Assembly (NCBI GenBank): GCA_026985615.1
Contig: JALSQD010000076.1
Location: forward strand, 13,322-77,321
Reading direction: 5' to 3'
DNA length: 64,000 nucleotides
Source of the DNA: Thermaceae bacterium
GTDB taxonomy: Bacteria > Deinococcota > Deinococci > Deinococcales > Marinithermaceae
Shown here: positions 55,870-63,826 of the stretch, in pieces
How positions within the stretch are numbered: the first letter of the stretch is position 1
How the letters are laid out: each line of letters starts with the position of its first letter
The notes under the pieces: model-generated
The model's input: the letters and a program-made list of their open reading frames with translations, nothing else
Told to the model about the DNA's origin: nothing
The model's database searches: none
Translations under genes and position numbers: made by a program

Positions 55870-56502
55870 CTACGACCCCCGTCCTAGGAAAAACCTATAG
55901 TCGATCTCGCCCAGCAGGCCGTGCTCGCGCGCCCAGCGGGCGATGGCGTGCCGGTCGATGCCCAGCTTGGCGAGCGCGCGCTGTTTGTAGGTGGCCGTAG
56001 TCTTGGGGCTGATGCCCAGCTCGGCGGCGACGCGCTTGAGCTCGAGCCCCCGCGCCAGCCCCACCAGCACGTCGCGCTCGCGCCGCGAGAGCACCTCGGG
56101 CCCCGGCTCGCCCACGTACTCCGCCAGCGCCGCGGCGAGGGCGGGCTCGAGGTAGCGCTCGCCCCGCGCCAGTGCCTCGAGCGCGTCGAGCAGCGCTACG
56201 TCGACCGCGCGCTTGCTTAGGTAGCCGCTCGCCCCGCGCTTGAAGGCCTCGCTTAGGTAGGCCGGCTCCTCGTGCATCGAGAGCACCAGCACCCGCGCCT
56301 GCCGCGCGAGCTCGGGCAGGGCCTCGAGGCCGCTCATGCCCGGCAGGTTGAGGTCGAGCAGGTAGACCTCGGGCGTCGCATTCGCCGCCAGCGCCTCCTC
56401 GGCGCGGCTGTACTCGGCCACGACCTCGTGACCGCTGCTTTCGAGCAGCAGCCGCAGCCCGCTGCGGACGATGGCGTGGTCTTCAATCAGCGCGACCTTC
56501 AA
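55870..56502 (-). CDS. NarL-type response regulator
   Basis: This 210-residue protein has a receiver domain with phospho-acceptor Asp50 in LLDLNLPGMSG and a C-terminal LuxR-type helix-turn-helix (LSRRERDVLVGLARGLELKRVA, with SPKTTATYKQRALAKL). It overlaps the kinase gene by 20 bases. Its position next to the torD operon suggests it controls that operon, but the target sites are not shown. Confidence 0.92.
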   Translation of the reverse strand: MKVALIEDHAIVRSGLRLLLESSGHEVVAEYSRAEEALAANATPEVYLLDLNLPGMSGLEALPELARQARVLVLSMHEEPAYLSEAFKRGASGYLSKRAVDVALLDALEALARGERYLEPALAAALAEYVGEPGPEVLSRRERDVLVGLARGLELKRVAAELGISPKTTATYKQRALAKLGIDRHAIARWAREHGLLGEIDYRFFLGRGS

Positions 56503-57568
56503 GTGGCACCTCCACCCGGATGCGCGTGCCCCGGCCTAGTATGCTCTCGACCTCGAAGCGGCCTTCCAGCTGCTCCGCCCGCTCGCGCATGCCGGCGAGG
56601 CCCAGCGAGGGGCGGGTTCGGTCGGGTGCGAAGCCGCGGCCGTCGTCCTCGATGGCGAGGACGAGCCGGTCCGCTTCAGGGGCGAGGCGCACCCGCACCC
56701 GGCGGGCCTGGGCGTGGCGGGCGACGTTGGTGAGGGCTTCCTGGGCGATGCGGAAAAGGGCCACCTGGGTGGCCGGGTCCAGGCGCGGCGGGGTGATCTC
56801 GGCCTCGACCTTGAGCCCGGTGCGGGTGGCGAACTCGCGCAGGTGGCGCTCGAGTGCTCGCTCCAGCCCCAGGTCGTCCAGGGCGGCGGGCCGCAGCTCG
56901 CGCGAGAGGCGCCGCACCTCGTCGAGGGCCTGGCCCAGGGCCTTGCGCACCTCCACCAGTTGCGCGGGGTCGCGCTCGGCGAGCCGCAGCGCCAGCAAGG
57001 CGCCGGTCAGCACCCCGCCCACCTCGTCGTGCAGTGCCTGGCCCACCCGGCGGCGCTCCTCTTCCTGGGCGCCCATCCACTTGCGCAAGAGCCGCACCCG
57101 CTGCTCCTCGCGCCGCTCCAGCTCGTCGACCAGCTCGGCGTGGTCGAGCGCCAGCGCGGTCATGTGCCCCACCGCGCTCAAGAAGCAGCCGTCGGGCTCG
57201 TCCGCGTCCTCGGCTAGGCTGAGGCCGTAGACGCCGCGCACCTGGCCGCGCAGCTGCACCGGCAGCGCCACCAGCCGCCCTTCGCGCACGGCCCGGCCCG
57301 AGGCCGCGGCCTCGGGCGCGAGGCCTTCCAGGCGGTCCTTGAGCGGGCAGCTCCCCTGGCAGCCGCGCACCACCTCGAGCTCGAGCGTGCCCTGCTGTAT
57401 GCGGTAGGCCTCGCCGCAGAGCGCTTTGGTGGTCTCCACCAGCGCGGCGATGCCCCGCGCCAGCACCTCGCCGGGGTCGAGCGTGGCGGCCATGGCCGCC
57501 GCCACCTGGCTCAGCGCCGAGAGGTGGCTGTCCGGCGGACAGGCGTCCAGTGTCCGGTCGTGGACCAT
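56483..57568 (-). CDS. GAF-domain sensor histidine kinase (NarX/NreB-like)
   Basis: This 361-residue soluble kinase has a GAF domain (about residues 20-145), a HisKA_3 dimerisation domain with phospho-acceptor His180 (ALHDEVGG), and an HATPase domain ending GIRVEVPL-like. The GAF region holds five cysteines (10, 51, 70, 74, 128), including GCQGSCPLKD, which could bind a metal cluster or sense redox. The ATG at 57568 follows -10 TAATCT by 7 bases; an in-frame codon 24 bases upstream precedes that element. Confidence 0.85.
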   Translation of the reverse strand: MVHDRTLDACPPDSHLSALSQVAAAMAATLDPGEVLARGIAALVETTKALCGEAYRIQQGTLELEVVRGCQGSCPLKDRLEGLAPEAAASGRAVREGRLVALPVQLRGQVRGVYGLSLAEDADEPDGCFLSAVGHMTALALDHAELVDELERREEQRVRLLRKWMGAQEEERRRVGQALHDEVGGVLTGALLALRLAERDPAQLVEVRKALGQALDEVRRLSRELRPAALDDLGLERALERHLREFATRTGLKVEAEITPPRLDPATQVALFRIAQEALTNVARHAQARRVRVRLAPEADRLVLAIEDDGRGFAPDRTRPSLGLAGMRERAEQLEGRFEVESILGRGTRIRVEVPLEGRAD

Positions 57569-57575
57569 CCCTACC

Positions 57576-57581
57576 AGATTA
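57576..57581 (-). promoter_or_regulatory. -10 element TAATCT of the kinase-regulator pair (leaderless)
   Basis: TAATCT lies 7 bases before the ATG on the minus strand, within the short gap between ribF and the kinase gene. Confidence 0.45.
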
Positions 57582-57601
57582 GCTGACCCCAACCGGCAAC
57601 G

Positions 57602-58489
57602 CTAAAGACGAAAATACCGCCGCGCCGCTTCGAGGTCGCGGCCGATCTGTTCGCGCAGATCTTCGAGCGAGTCGAAGCGCTGCTCCTCGCGCAGGCGCTT
57701 CAAGAAGGTCACCCGCAGCTCGTGGCCGTAGAGCTCGCCGCTAAAGCCGATGAGGTGCGCCTCGAAGCGAAGCTCGCGGCCGTCGACGGTGGGGCGGGTG
57801 CCCACGTTCACCACCGCGGGAAAGCGGCCGGCAGGCGCTTCGGCCTCGGCGGTGAAGACGCCCCGGGGCAGCACCTTGGCGGGGATCGTCTCGATGTTGG
57901 CGGTGGCAAAGCCCAGCCTGCGCCCGAGTTGCTTGCCCTGGAGGACCAGCCCGCGCGCTCCGTAGGGGCGGCCCAGCAGATGGCGTGCGGCCTCGACGTC
58001 GCCCCGTTCGAGCAGCTCGCGAATGCGCGTGCTCTTCACCGGCTCGCCGCCGAGATGTAAGAGCGGCACGGTCTCGGTGGGGGCCACGGCCTCAAGGTGT
58101 TCGGGGCGGCCGCTGCGCCCGCGCCCGAAGGCGAAGTCCTCGCCCACGACGATCCGGCCCGCCTCGAGCCGGCGCAGGTCGTCCAGAAAGGCTTCGCGGT
58201 CGCGAGCGGCGAAGGCCTCGTCGAAGGGTACGGCCAGGGTCACGTCCACCCCCGCCTCGCGCAGCTGGTCCAGTTTCTCGCTGAGGGTCGAGAGCATGCC
58301 CACGCGCCGTACGAAGACCTTGGTGGGCGGGTCGAAGGTGTAGACGAGAAGCGGCCAGCCGGCCTCCTCGGCCCGCGCTCGGGCGCGGGCGAGCAGGCTC
58401 TGGTGGCCCAGGTGCACGCCGTCGAAGGAGCCGACGGCGACCACCTTGGGACCCGGCGGTACGTCCTCGACGCTGGCGCTGATGATCAC
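57602..58489 (-). CDS. ribF: Bifunctional riboflavin kinase / FAD synthetase
   Basis: This 295-residue enzyme phosphorylates riboflavin to FMN and adenylates FMN to FAD. The N-terminal nucleotidyltransferase half has GSFDGVHLGHQSLL and the C-terminal kinase half has GRRLGFATANIE and LYGHELRVTFLKRLR. It overlaps the Nudix gene by 4 bases and the two are probably co-transcribed. Confidence 0.94.
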   Translation of the reverse strand: MIISASVEDVPPGPKVVAVGSFDGVHLGHQSLLARARARAEEAGWPLLVYTFDPPTKVFVRRVGMLSTLSEKLDQLREAGVDVTLAVPFDEAFAARDREAFLDDLRRLEAGRIVVGEDFAFGRGRSGRPEHLEAVAPTETVPLLHLGGEPVKSTRIRELLERGDVEAARHLLGRPYGARGLVLQGKQLGRRLGFATANIETIPAKVLPRGVFTAEAEAPAGRFPAVVNVGTRPTVDGRELRFEAHLIGFSGELYGHELRVTFLKRLREEQRFDSLEDLREQIGRDLEAARRYFRL

Positions 58490-58968
58490 GCGGCGCCCTC
58501 CGCGAAGAGCAGGCCCGCCAGGGTGGGGGCGCTGATGGCCACCCGACCCACGCGCGCGGCGGCGAGCACCTCGCCGGCCGGCTTCCAGACGAGCTCGAGC
58601 TCCTCGTCTTCGTCGGGCGTGCCCGCGGCGGGCACGGGGTCGTGCACCCGGAAGAGGTGGGTCTTCTCGTCGGTGAAGCCGGGACTGACGTAGAACTCGG
58701 CCAATTTTTCCAGCCGCCCGCTAAGCTGCACCTCTTCGGCGAGCTCACGCAGGGCCGCTTTCTCTGGCCGCTCGCCGGGCTCGATCAGGCCGGCGGGGAT
58801 CTCGAGGGTGTGAGCGCGCACCGCCGGCCGGTACTGCCGCACGAAGAGCACGCCCCTTGCGGGGTCCTGCACCAGCAGGGCCACCGCGTCCTTGTGTTCC
58901 ACGATTTCCCAGTGTTCGTCCTCGAGGGCGAGGGAGAGGATCTTACCGCGGTAAAGGTAGCGCCTCAC
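58486..58968 (-). CDS. Nudix hydrolase, ADP-ribose pyrophosphatase type
   Basis: This 160-residue protein has the full Nudix box GERPEKAALRELAEEVQLSG and a proline-rich EIPAGLIEPGE just before it, typical of ADP-ribose pyrophosphatases. It would hydrolyse ADP-ribose or related nucleotide sugars. The GTG start lies 6 bases after -10 TATACT, so the Nudix-ribF transcript should be leaderless. Confidence 0.9.
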   Translation of the reverse strand: MRRYLYRGKILSLALEDEHWEIVEHKDAVALLVQDPARGVLFVRQYRPAVRAHTLEIPAGLIEPGERPEKAALRELAEEVQLSGRLEKLAEFYVSPGFTDEKTHLFRVHDPVPAAGTPDEDEELELVWKPAGEVLAAARVGRVAISAPTLAGLLFAEGAA

Positions 58969-58974
58969 GCACCC

Positions 58975-58991
58975 AGTATAGGCGGTAGGCT
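58975..58991. promoter_or_regulatory. Back-to-back -10 elements of the Nudix and amidohydrolase genes
   Basis: TATACT on the minus strand (58975-58980) and TAGGCT on the plus strand (58986-58991) are 5 bases apart, and each lies exactly 6 bases from its start codon. The whole intergenic region is 29 bases. Confidence 0.65.
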
Positions 58992-58997
58992 AGGGCC

Positions 58998-60458
58998 ATG
59001 CTGATCGTGGGCGAGATCTGGACCTTCGATGGCGACGGCCCGCGCGCGGGCGCGGTCTACCTCGAGGGCGGCCGCGTCGCGGACGTGGGCGAGGCGGAGG
59101 CGCTGCGCGCGCGCTACCCCGGGGCGCGCCGCCTTTCCTTCGAGCGCGTGACGCCGGGGCTGCACGACGCTCACGTGCATCCGCTCTACTGGGGTGAGGC
59201 GCTCGCGGCGCTCGATCTGCGCGACGAGCGAGATCCCCGGCGCGTCGCCGCGGCGGTGCGCGCCGAGGCCGCCCGGCGGCCCCGGGGCAGCTGGATTCGT
59301 GGCGGCGGTTACGCCTTCGACGCCTACCCCGACCGCGCCCTGCTCGACGAGGCTGCCCCCGACCACCCGGTCTTCCTCGAGTCGCGCGACCTCCACAGCG
59401 CCTGGGCCAACGCCGCCGCCCTCGCCGCTGCAGGGGTGGACGCCCGCACCCCTGACCCGCCCGGCGGCCGCGTCTTGCGACGGGCGGATGGCGAGCCTAC
59501 CGGCTTCATGCTCGAGCACGCGACCTGGCTCGTGCGCCGAGTCCTGCCCCCACCCACGGTGGACGACTTGCGCCGCGGCCTGGACGACCTGGCCCGGCGC
59601 GGCTACGTAGCGGCGCACGCGATGGGCGACCTCCCGCCCGAGGCCACCGAATGGGTGCGGCGGATGGCCGCGGACGGCGCGCTGCCCCTGCGCCTCGCCT
59701 GGACACTGCCGAAGCGCGTATGGCGCTCCTGGAGGCCGGAAAAGATAGGGGAACAACTTCACGTATTCGGGGTCAAGTTCTTCGCCGACGGGGCGCTGAC
59801 GAGCCGCACCGCTTGGATGAAGATCCCCTATCCGGAGGGTGGCCATGGCATGCCGCTCGACGACCCGCGCGCCCATGACGAGGAGGTGGCCGCGGTTCTG
59901 GATGCAGGCTTTGTGGCCGCGTGGCACGCCATCGGTACCCGTGCGGTGCACGAACTGTTGAACCTCGCCGACCGGCTGGAAGCGCGCGGCCTGCCCGCGC
60001 GCGCCCGCCTGCGCATCGAGCACGCCCAGCACGTAGACGACGCCGACCTGCCGCGCCTCGCGGGTCGCACGCTCTCGCTGCAGCCCAGGCACGCGCACGA
60101 CGACCGGGCGGCGCTCGGGGCGCTGGGCGGTGAGCCGCGGCGCACCGCCTACCGCTGGGCCGAGTTCGCCCGCCTGCCGGGGGTGCGCCTGCTCTTCGGC
60201 TCCGACGCGCCGGTGGCCGTGCCCGACGCCGCGGCCGGTCTGCAGGCGGCGACGCGCCACCCGCTCGGACGGGCGGGGCTCACCGGGGAGGCGGCCCTCG
60301 CGGCCTACGTCCACACCTCGGCGGTGGCGCTGGGCTGGCACGAGGAGCCGGCTTTCTGGGGCCGCATCGCGCCCGGCGCGCGCGCGGCGTTGACCCTCTG
60401 GGAACACGGCGAACCGGTGGCGCGGGTTTGGAACGGCGTCGTCGAGCCCGTCCAGTGA
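58998..60458 (+). CDS. YtcJ-type metal-dependent amidohydrolase
   Basis: This 486-residue amidohydrolase has the metal motif HDAHVHP, the bridging-lysine segment VKFFADGALTSRTA, the His blocks AWHAIGTRAV and RIEHAQHV, and the final GSDAPVAVPD. The YtcJ/exoenzyme-regulatory-protein subgroup acts on cyclic or N-acyl amides, and the substrate is unknown. The start is fixed by the -10 six bases upstream. Confidence 0.87.
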   Translation: MLIVGEIWTFDGDGPRAGAVYLEGGRVADVGEAEALRARYPGARRLSFERVTPGLHDAHVHPLYWGEALAALDLRDERDPRRVAAAVRAEAARRPRGSWIRGGGYAFDAYPDRALLDEAAPDHPVFLESRDLHSAWANAAALAAAGVDARTPDPPGGRVLRRADGEPTGFMLEHATWLVRRVLPPPTVDDLRRGLDDLARRGYVAAHAMGDLPPEATEWVRRMAADGALPLRLAWTLPKRVWRSWRPEKIGEQLHVFGVKFFADGALTSRTAWMKIPYPEGGHGMPLDDPRAHDEEVAAVLDAGFVAAWHAIGTRAVHELLNLADRLEARGLPARARLRIEHAQHVDDADLPRLAGRTLSLQPRHAHDDRAALGALGGEPRRTAYRWAEFARLPGVRLLFGSDAPVAVPDAAAGLQAATRHPLGRAGLTGEAALAAYVHTSAVALGWHEEPAFWGRIAPGARAALTLWEHGEPVARVWNGVVEPVQ

Positions 60459-60510
60459 ACGTAAAACCCTCCGTACGACCCGTATCTTGAAGCACCGGAG
60501 GTCGTAACGG

Positions 60511-60879
60511 GTGCACTTCTTGGACCTATGGCGTGCGAAGCTCGACGAGGGGGAGGACCTGGCCGCCCTCTGGGACGCGCTGCGCGAGCGTTACGGTTTC
60601 GAGTCAGCGCGCGTCTTCTTGCTGCAGGGCGGCAGCAGCTTCCTCGCCTACGCCTCGAGCGGCGATATCGAGGCGACCGAGCTGATCCTTGCCGGCCGCT
60701 CGCCCTACGAGGGGGTGGTGGGGGCGGCGATCCGCCTGGGCGAGCCCCTGGAGGTGCTCGACTACGCCCGGCACCCGCAGTCCATCCCTGAGCGCATCGG
60801 TTATGTGCGCAGCCTGGTGGTCCTGCCCCTGCGGCACGCTGGTGAGGACCTGGGGTCCTCTGGCGTGACGGCTGGATGA
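60511..60879 (+). CDS. GAF-GGDEF protein, N-terminal (GAF) part, ended by a frameshift
   Basis: This 122-codon frame encodes most of a GAF-like sensor domain (EATELILAGRSPYEGVVGAAI, then SLVVLPLRHAGEDLG) and then runs into an unrelated tail and stop. Reading the -1 frame from a GGGG run at 60852-60855 continues the domain as VLWRDGWMKGALLVPLGNG and leads into the GGDEF frame. I therefore read 60511-61526 as one gene with a single-base loss. The GTG start follows GGAGGTC. True deletion, sequencing error and programmed slippage are all open. Confidence 0.72.
   Translation: MHFLDLWRAKLDEGEDLAALWDALRERYGFESARVFLLQGGSSFLAYASSGDIEATELILAGRSPYEGVVGAAIRLGEPLEVLDYARHPQSIPERIGYVRSLVVLPLRHAGEDLGSSGVTAG
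60852..60855 (+). other. GGGG run, site of the frameshift
   Basis: In frame 1 the codons read CTG GGG TCC. A -1 step on GGGG re-pairs GGG with GGG and continues GTC CTC TGG into the GGDEF frame. The GGDEF frame has a TGA at 60843-60845, so the switch must lie between 60846 and about 60879. Confidence 0.6.
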
Positions 60880-61526
60880 AGGGCGCGTTGCTGGTTCCGT
60901 TGGGCAACGGCTTCCTCTGGGTGGCGAGCGAGCGCGGATTCACCGAGTGGGACGAGGAGCTGGTCCAGTCGGTGGCGCGCGAGGCCCGCCCCCATACCGA
61001 GCGCCTGGGGTTGCAAAGCCGGCTCGCGCGCGAGGCCGAACTGGACCCGCTCACGGGGGTCTTCAGCCGCCGTCGGCTCTACGTGCGCTTGCGGCGGCTC
61101 ATCGCCCAGGCCGACCGGCGCGACCAGCCCTACGTGGTCGCGGTCGTCGACATGCTTGACTTTGGCAAGGTCAATAGCGAACACGGCCACCTCGTGGGCG
61201 ACCAGATGCTCGCGTGCGTCGCCCAGGTGCTCCAGTCTTCGCTGCGGGAAGGGGACGACATCTACCGCCTGGGCGGGGACGAGTTCGTGCTGCTTCTGCC
61301 GCGTTTGGGTCGGTGCGAGGGGCTGGTGGCGGTCCGCCGGGCGGCCGAGGCGCTGGAGGCCGACCCTTTGCTGCTCGACTACGGCGTGCGCGCCAACTTC
61401 GGGCTCGCGGCCTACGCGCCCGGGGACACCCCTGAGAGCCTGATCGAGCGGGCCGACCAGGAAATGTACGCCGCCAAGCGCCAGGGCGTGAGCGTGCTTG
61501 ACCTTCCGGAAGCCGAGAGCGGTTAG
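60876..61526 (+). CDS. GAF-GGDEF protein, C-terminal diguanylate cyclase part
   Basis: This frame, from an ATG overlapping the previous stop (ATGA), gives 216 residues. It holds the end of the GAF domain and a complete GGDEF domain with ELDPLTGVFSRRRL, the active motif GGDEF (133-137) and an intact product-inhibition site RxxD (124-127) five residues before it. It should make cyclic di-GMP. If translated alone from this ATG it would lack a complete sensor domain. It shares a TTAG stop overlap with the convergent helicase gene. Confidence 0.85.
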   Translation: MKGALLVPLGNGFLWVASERGFTEWDEELVQSVAREARPHTERLGLQSRLAREAELDPLTGVFSRRRLYVRLRRLIAQADRRDQPYVVAVVDMLDFGKVNSEHGHLVGDQMLACVAQVLQSSLREGDDIYRLGGDEFVLLLPRLGRCEGLVAVRRAAEALEADPLLLDYGVRANFGLAAYAPGDTPESLIERADQEMYAAKRQGVSVLDLPEAESG

Positions 61527-63754
61527 GGCCCGACGCGGAAGCGTTGCCCCGCCAGACGCTCGGCCAGCTCGAGCGCCGCCTGCTTGTCGAGGAACTGGTT
61601 GCCGTTGCCGCACTTGGGGCTGAGGATGCAGCGCGGACAGCCGTGCGCGCAGGGGCAGTTCGCCAGAAGCTCGTAGGTGGCGCCGATCCAGCGTTCGAAC
61701 TGCTCGGCCCCGGCGCGGGTGTAGCCCACGCCGCCGGGGTAGCCGTCGTAGATGAAGATCACCGGACCCTCGCCCGAGGGCAGCGCGTGGGGGTAGACCG
61801 GGTAGCTCACCCCGCCCACGTCGCCCCGCTCGGCCAGGACGAAGAGCGGCAGCAGGCCGATCATTGCGTGCTCGAGCGCGTGGATCCCGTGCGGAACGAG
61901 CTCGGGCGCGAGCGCCTCCGTCGGCGGGTGGAACCACACCGCCTCGGTGTCGAAGGCCACCTCGGGCATTTCCAGCTCCACCTCCTCGAGCACCGCCTCG
62001 GTTACGTAGCGCTTCTTGACGTAGCCCACCACCTGCTCGCGCATGCGCACCCGGCCCACCCAGACCCCGCGTCCGACCTCGTGTGCGTGCTCGGGGTAGA
62101 CGGTGATCTCGGTCACCGCCCGCGGCTGGGTGTAGTAGTCCTCCAGGCTCGGCAGCAGCACGATCTCGCGCTTTTTGGCGTCCAGGTTGCGCACCAGGTA
62201 GCTCTCGCCCTGGTGCAGGTAGACCGCGCCTGGGTGGGCCTCCCAGTAGGCCTGGCGCTCGTCGAGGTGGCCCAGCGTCTTTCCTTCGGCGTCGCGCAGG
62301 GTAAAGGTGACGCCGCTCCCGCGCAGGCTGAGGCGCCGGTGCGGCGCGCGGTAGGGCGTGCGGCAGACCCCGCCTGAGCGCTCCAGTCCCGCGTCCTCGG
62401 CGAGCTCGGGCAGGCAGATGGGCTCGTGCTCGGCCACCGGCTTTTCGTAGGCGGCGCAGTGGAGGTGGGCGGGGTAGAGGTAGGGGTTCTGCCAGTCGGC
62501 CACCGCCGACTCGGGCGGGCTCGCCAGCAGCTGCTCGGGCCGCCGCAAGAAATACTCGTCCAGCGGGTCCTCGCGCGGGATCCACAAGGTGAGCGCGCGC
62601 TCCCGCCCCCGGCCGGCGCGGCCCGCCCGCTGCCAGAAGGCGTTGACCGAGCCGGGGTAACCCACCAGAATCACCGCGTCCAGCCCACCGATGTCGATGC
62701 CTAGCTCGAGCGCGCTCGTGCTCACCAGCACGCTGATCTCCCCGGAGCGGAAGGCCTCCTCCAGCTGTGCTCGTTCCGCTGCGGTGTAGCCGGCGCGGTA
62801 GCTGCGGATTTTGTCCTCCACCGCGGTGCCGCGGGTGTAGCGGGCGATGAGCTCGGCGGTCTTGCGGCTGCCGGTGAAGACCAGGGTCTTGAGGTCGTGG
62901 GTTGCCGCCCAGGCGGCCAGCTCGGCGGCCTCCAGGTTGGCGCTGCGGCGGCGCTCGCCGCTGGCGTCCAGCGCCCGCGGCAGCCAGACCATGAACTCCA
63001 TCTCGGCGTTGCGTCCCGTCCGCGTCACCGCCTCGAAAGGGCGGCCGGTGAGCGCGGCGGCGTGGGCCGCGGGGTTGGCGATCGTGGCCGAGGCGGCCAC
63101 GATCTGCGGCCGCGCGCCGTAGTGTTCGGCGACGCGCAACAGCCGCCTCAGGATCAGCGCTACGTGGCTGCCGAAGACGCCCCGGTGGTAGTGGGCCTCG
63201 TCGATCACGAGGTAGCGTAGCCGTGCCAGAAAGCGCGCCCAGCTCCCATGGCGGGGCAGGATGCCGAAGTGGAGCATGTCGGGGTTGGTGAGGATGGCCA
63301 GCGCCTCCTCGCGCGCCTTGCGGCGGCGGGCGGGTGGGGTGTCGCCGTCGTAGGTGAAGACGCGCTCGGAAAGGTCGAAGACGTCGGCCAGCGTTTCCAG
63401 CCGGCTCTTCTGGTCGCGCGCCAGCGCCTTGGTGGGGTAGAGGAAGAGGGCGGTCTCGCCGTTTCGCATGGCGTCGAGCACGGGCACCTGGAAGACCAGG
63501 CTCTTGCCCGAGGCCGTGGGTGTGGCCAGCACCACGTTCGCGCCGCCTTCCAGCAGCTCGAAGGCCTCCGCCTGGTGGGCGTAGGGCGCGATCGCCAGGC
63601 GGGCCAGCACCGGCTTGAAGCGGCCCTCGTAGGGAACCGGCCGCGGCGGGGCGGCGGGCAGCAGCCGGTGGAAGGAGATTTGCTGGGCATAGCCTGGCAG
63701 GGCCTCGAGCCACGGCTTATAGTCGCCAAAGGGTTCGACCGCCAGGGGCAGCAT
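61523..63754 (-). CDS. DEAH-box helicase with DUF1998/MZB zinc domain (MrfA/YprA-like)
   Basis: This 743-residue superfamily 2 helicase has ATPTASGKS, VIDEAHYH, SATIANP, TSALELGIDIGGLDAV and QRAGRAGRGRE. It then has a C-terminal MZB domain with the cysteine cluster CPCAHGCPRCILSPKC. This is the layout of Bacillus MrfA, which repairs mitomycin-type DNA damage. I place the start at 63754 because TAGAAT lies 7 bases upstream; the ATG at 63763 would add three residues and overlap that element. Confidence 0.9.
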   Translation of the reverse strand: MLPLAVEPFGDYKPWLEALPGYAQQISFHRLLPAAPPRPVPYEGRFKPVLARLAIAPYAHQAEAFELLEGGANVVLATPTASGKSLVFQVPVLDAMRNGETALFLYPTKALARDQKSRLETLADVFDLSERVFTYDGDTPPARRRKAREEALAILTNPDMLHFGILPRHGSWARFLARLRYLVIDEAHYHRGVFGSHVALILRRLLRVAEHYGARPQIVAASATIANPAAHAAALTGRPFEAVTRTGRNAEMEFMVWLPRALDASGERRRSANLEAAELAAWAATHDLKTLVFTGSRKTAELIARYTRGTAVEDKIRSYRAGYTAAERAQLEEAFRSGEISVLVSTSALELGIDIGGLDAVILVGYPGSVNAFWQRAGRAGRGRERALTLWIPREDPLDEYFLRRPEQLLASPPESAVADWQNPYLYPAHLHCAAYEKPVAEHEPICLPELAEDAGLERSGGVCRTPYRAPHRRLSLRGSGVTFTLRDAEGKTLGHLDERQAYWEAHPGAVYLHQGESYLVRNLDAKKREIVLLPSLEDYYTQPRAVTEITVYPEHAHEVGRGVWVGRVRMREQVVGYVKKRYVTEAVLEEVELEMPEVAFDTEAVWFHPPTEALAPELVPHGIHALEHAMIGLLPLFVLAERGDVGGVSYPVYPHALPSGEGPVIFIYDGYPGGVGYTRAGAEQFERWIGATYELLANCPCAHGCPRCILSPKCGNGNQFLDKQAALELAERLAGQRFRVGP

Positions 63755-63761
63755 CACCGGC

Positions 63762-63767
63762 ATTCTA
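63762..63767 (-). promoter_or_regulatory. -10 element TAGAAT of the helicase gene (leaderless)
   Basis: TAGAAT lies 7 bases before the ATG at 63754 on the minus strand. Confidence 0.45.
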
Positions 63768-63784
63768 AGGGGCGGCCATGAGAA

Positions 63785-63813
63785 GGCCGGCGGCCCCAGG
63801 GGGGCCGCCGGCC
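63785..63813 (-). terminator. Hairpin after the gene at the right edge
   Basis: A perfect 13-bp stem (63785-63797 with 63801-63813) with a 3-base loop lies 13 bases after the stop of the edge gene. The following minus-strand bases are only weakly T-rich. Confidence 0.65.
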
Positions 63814-63826
63814 GGACGCGCGCGGG

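Noticed and set aside
60801..63713. Long minus-strand frame opposite and within the GGDEF and helicase genes
   Set aside because: It is a frame shadow. The helicase frame at 61523-63754 has all family motifs, and this one has none.
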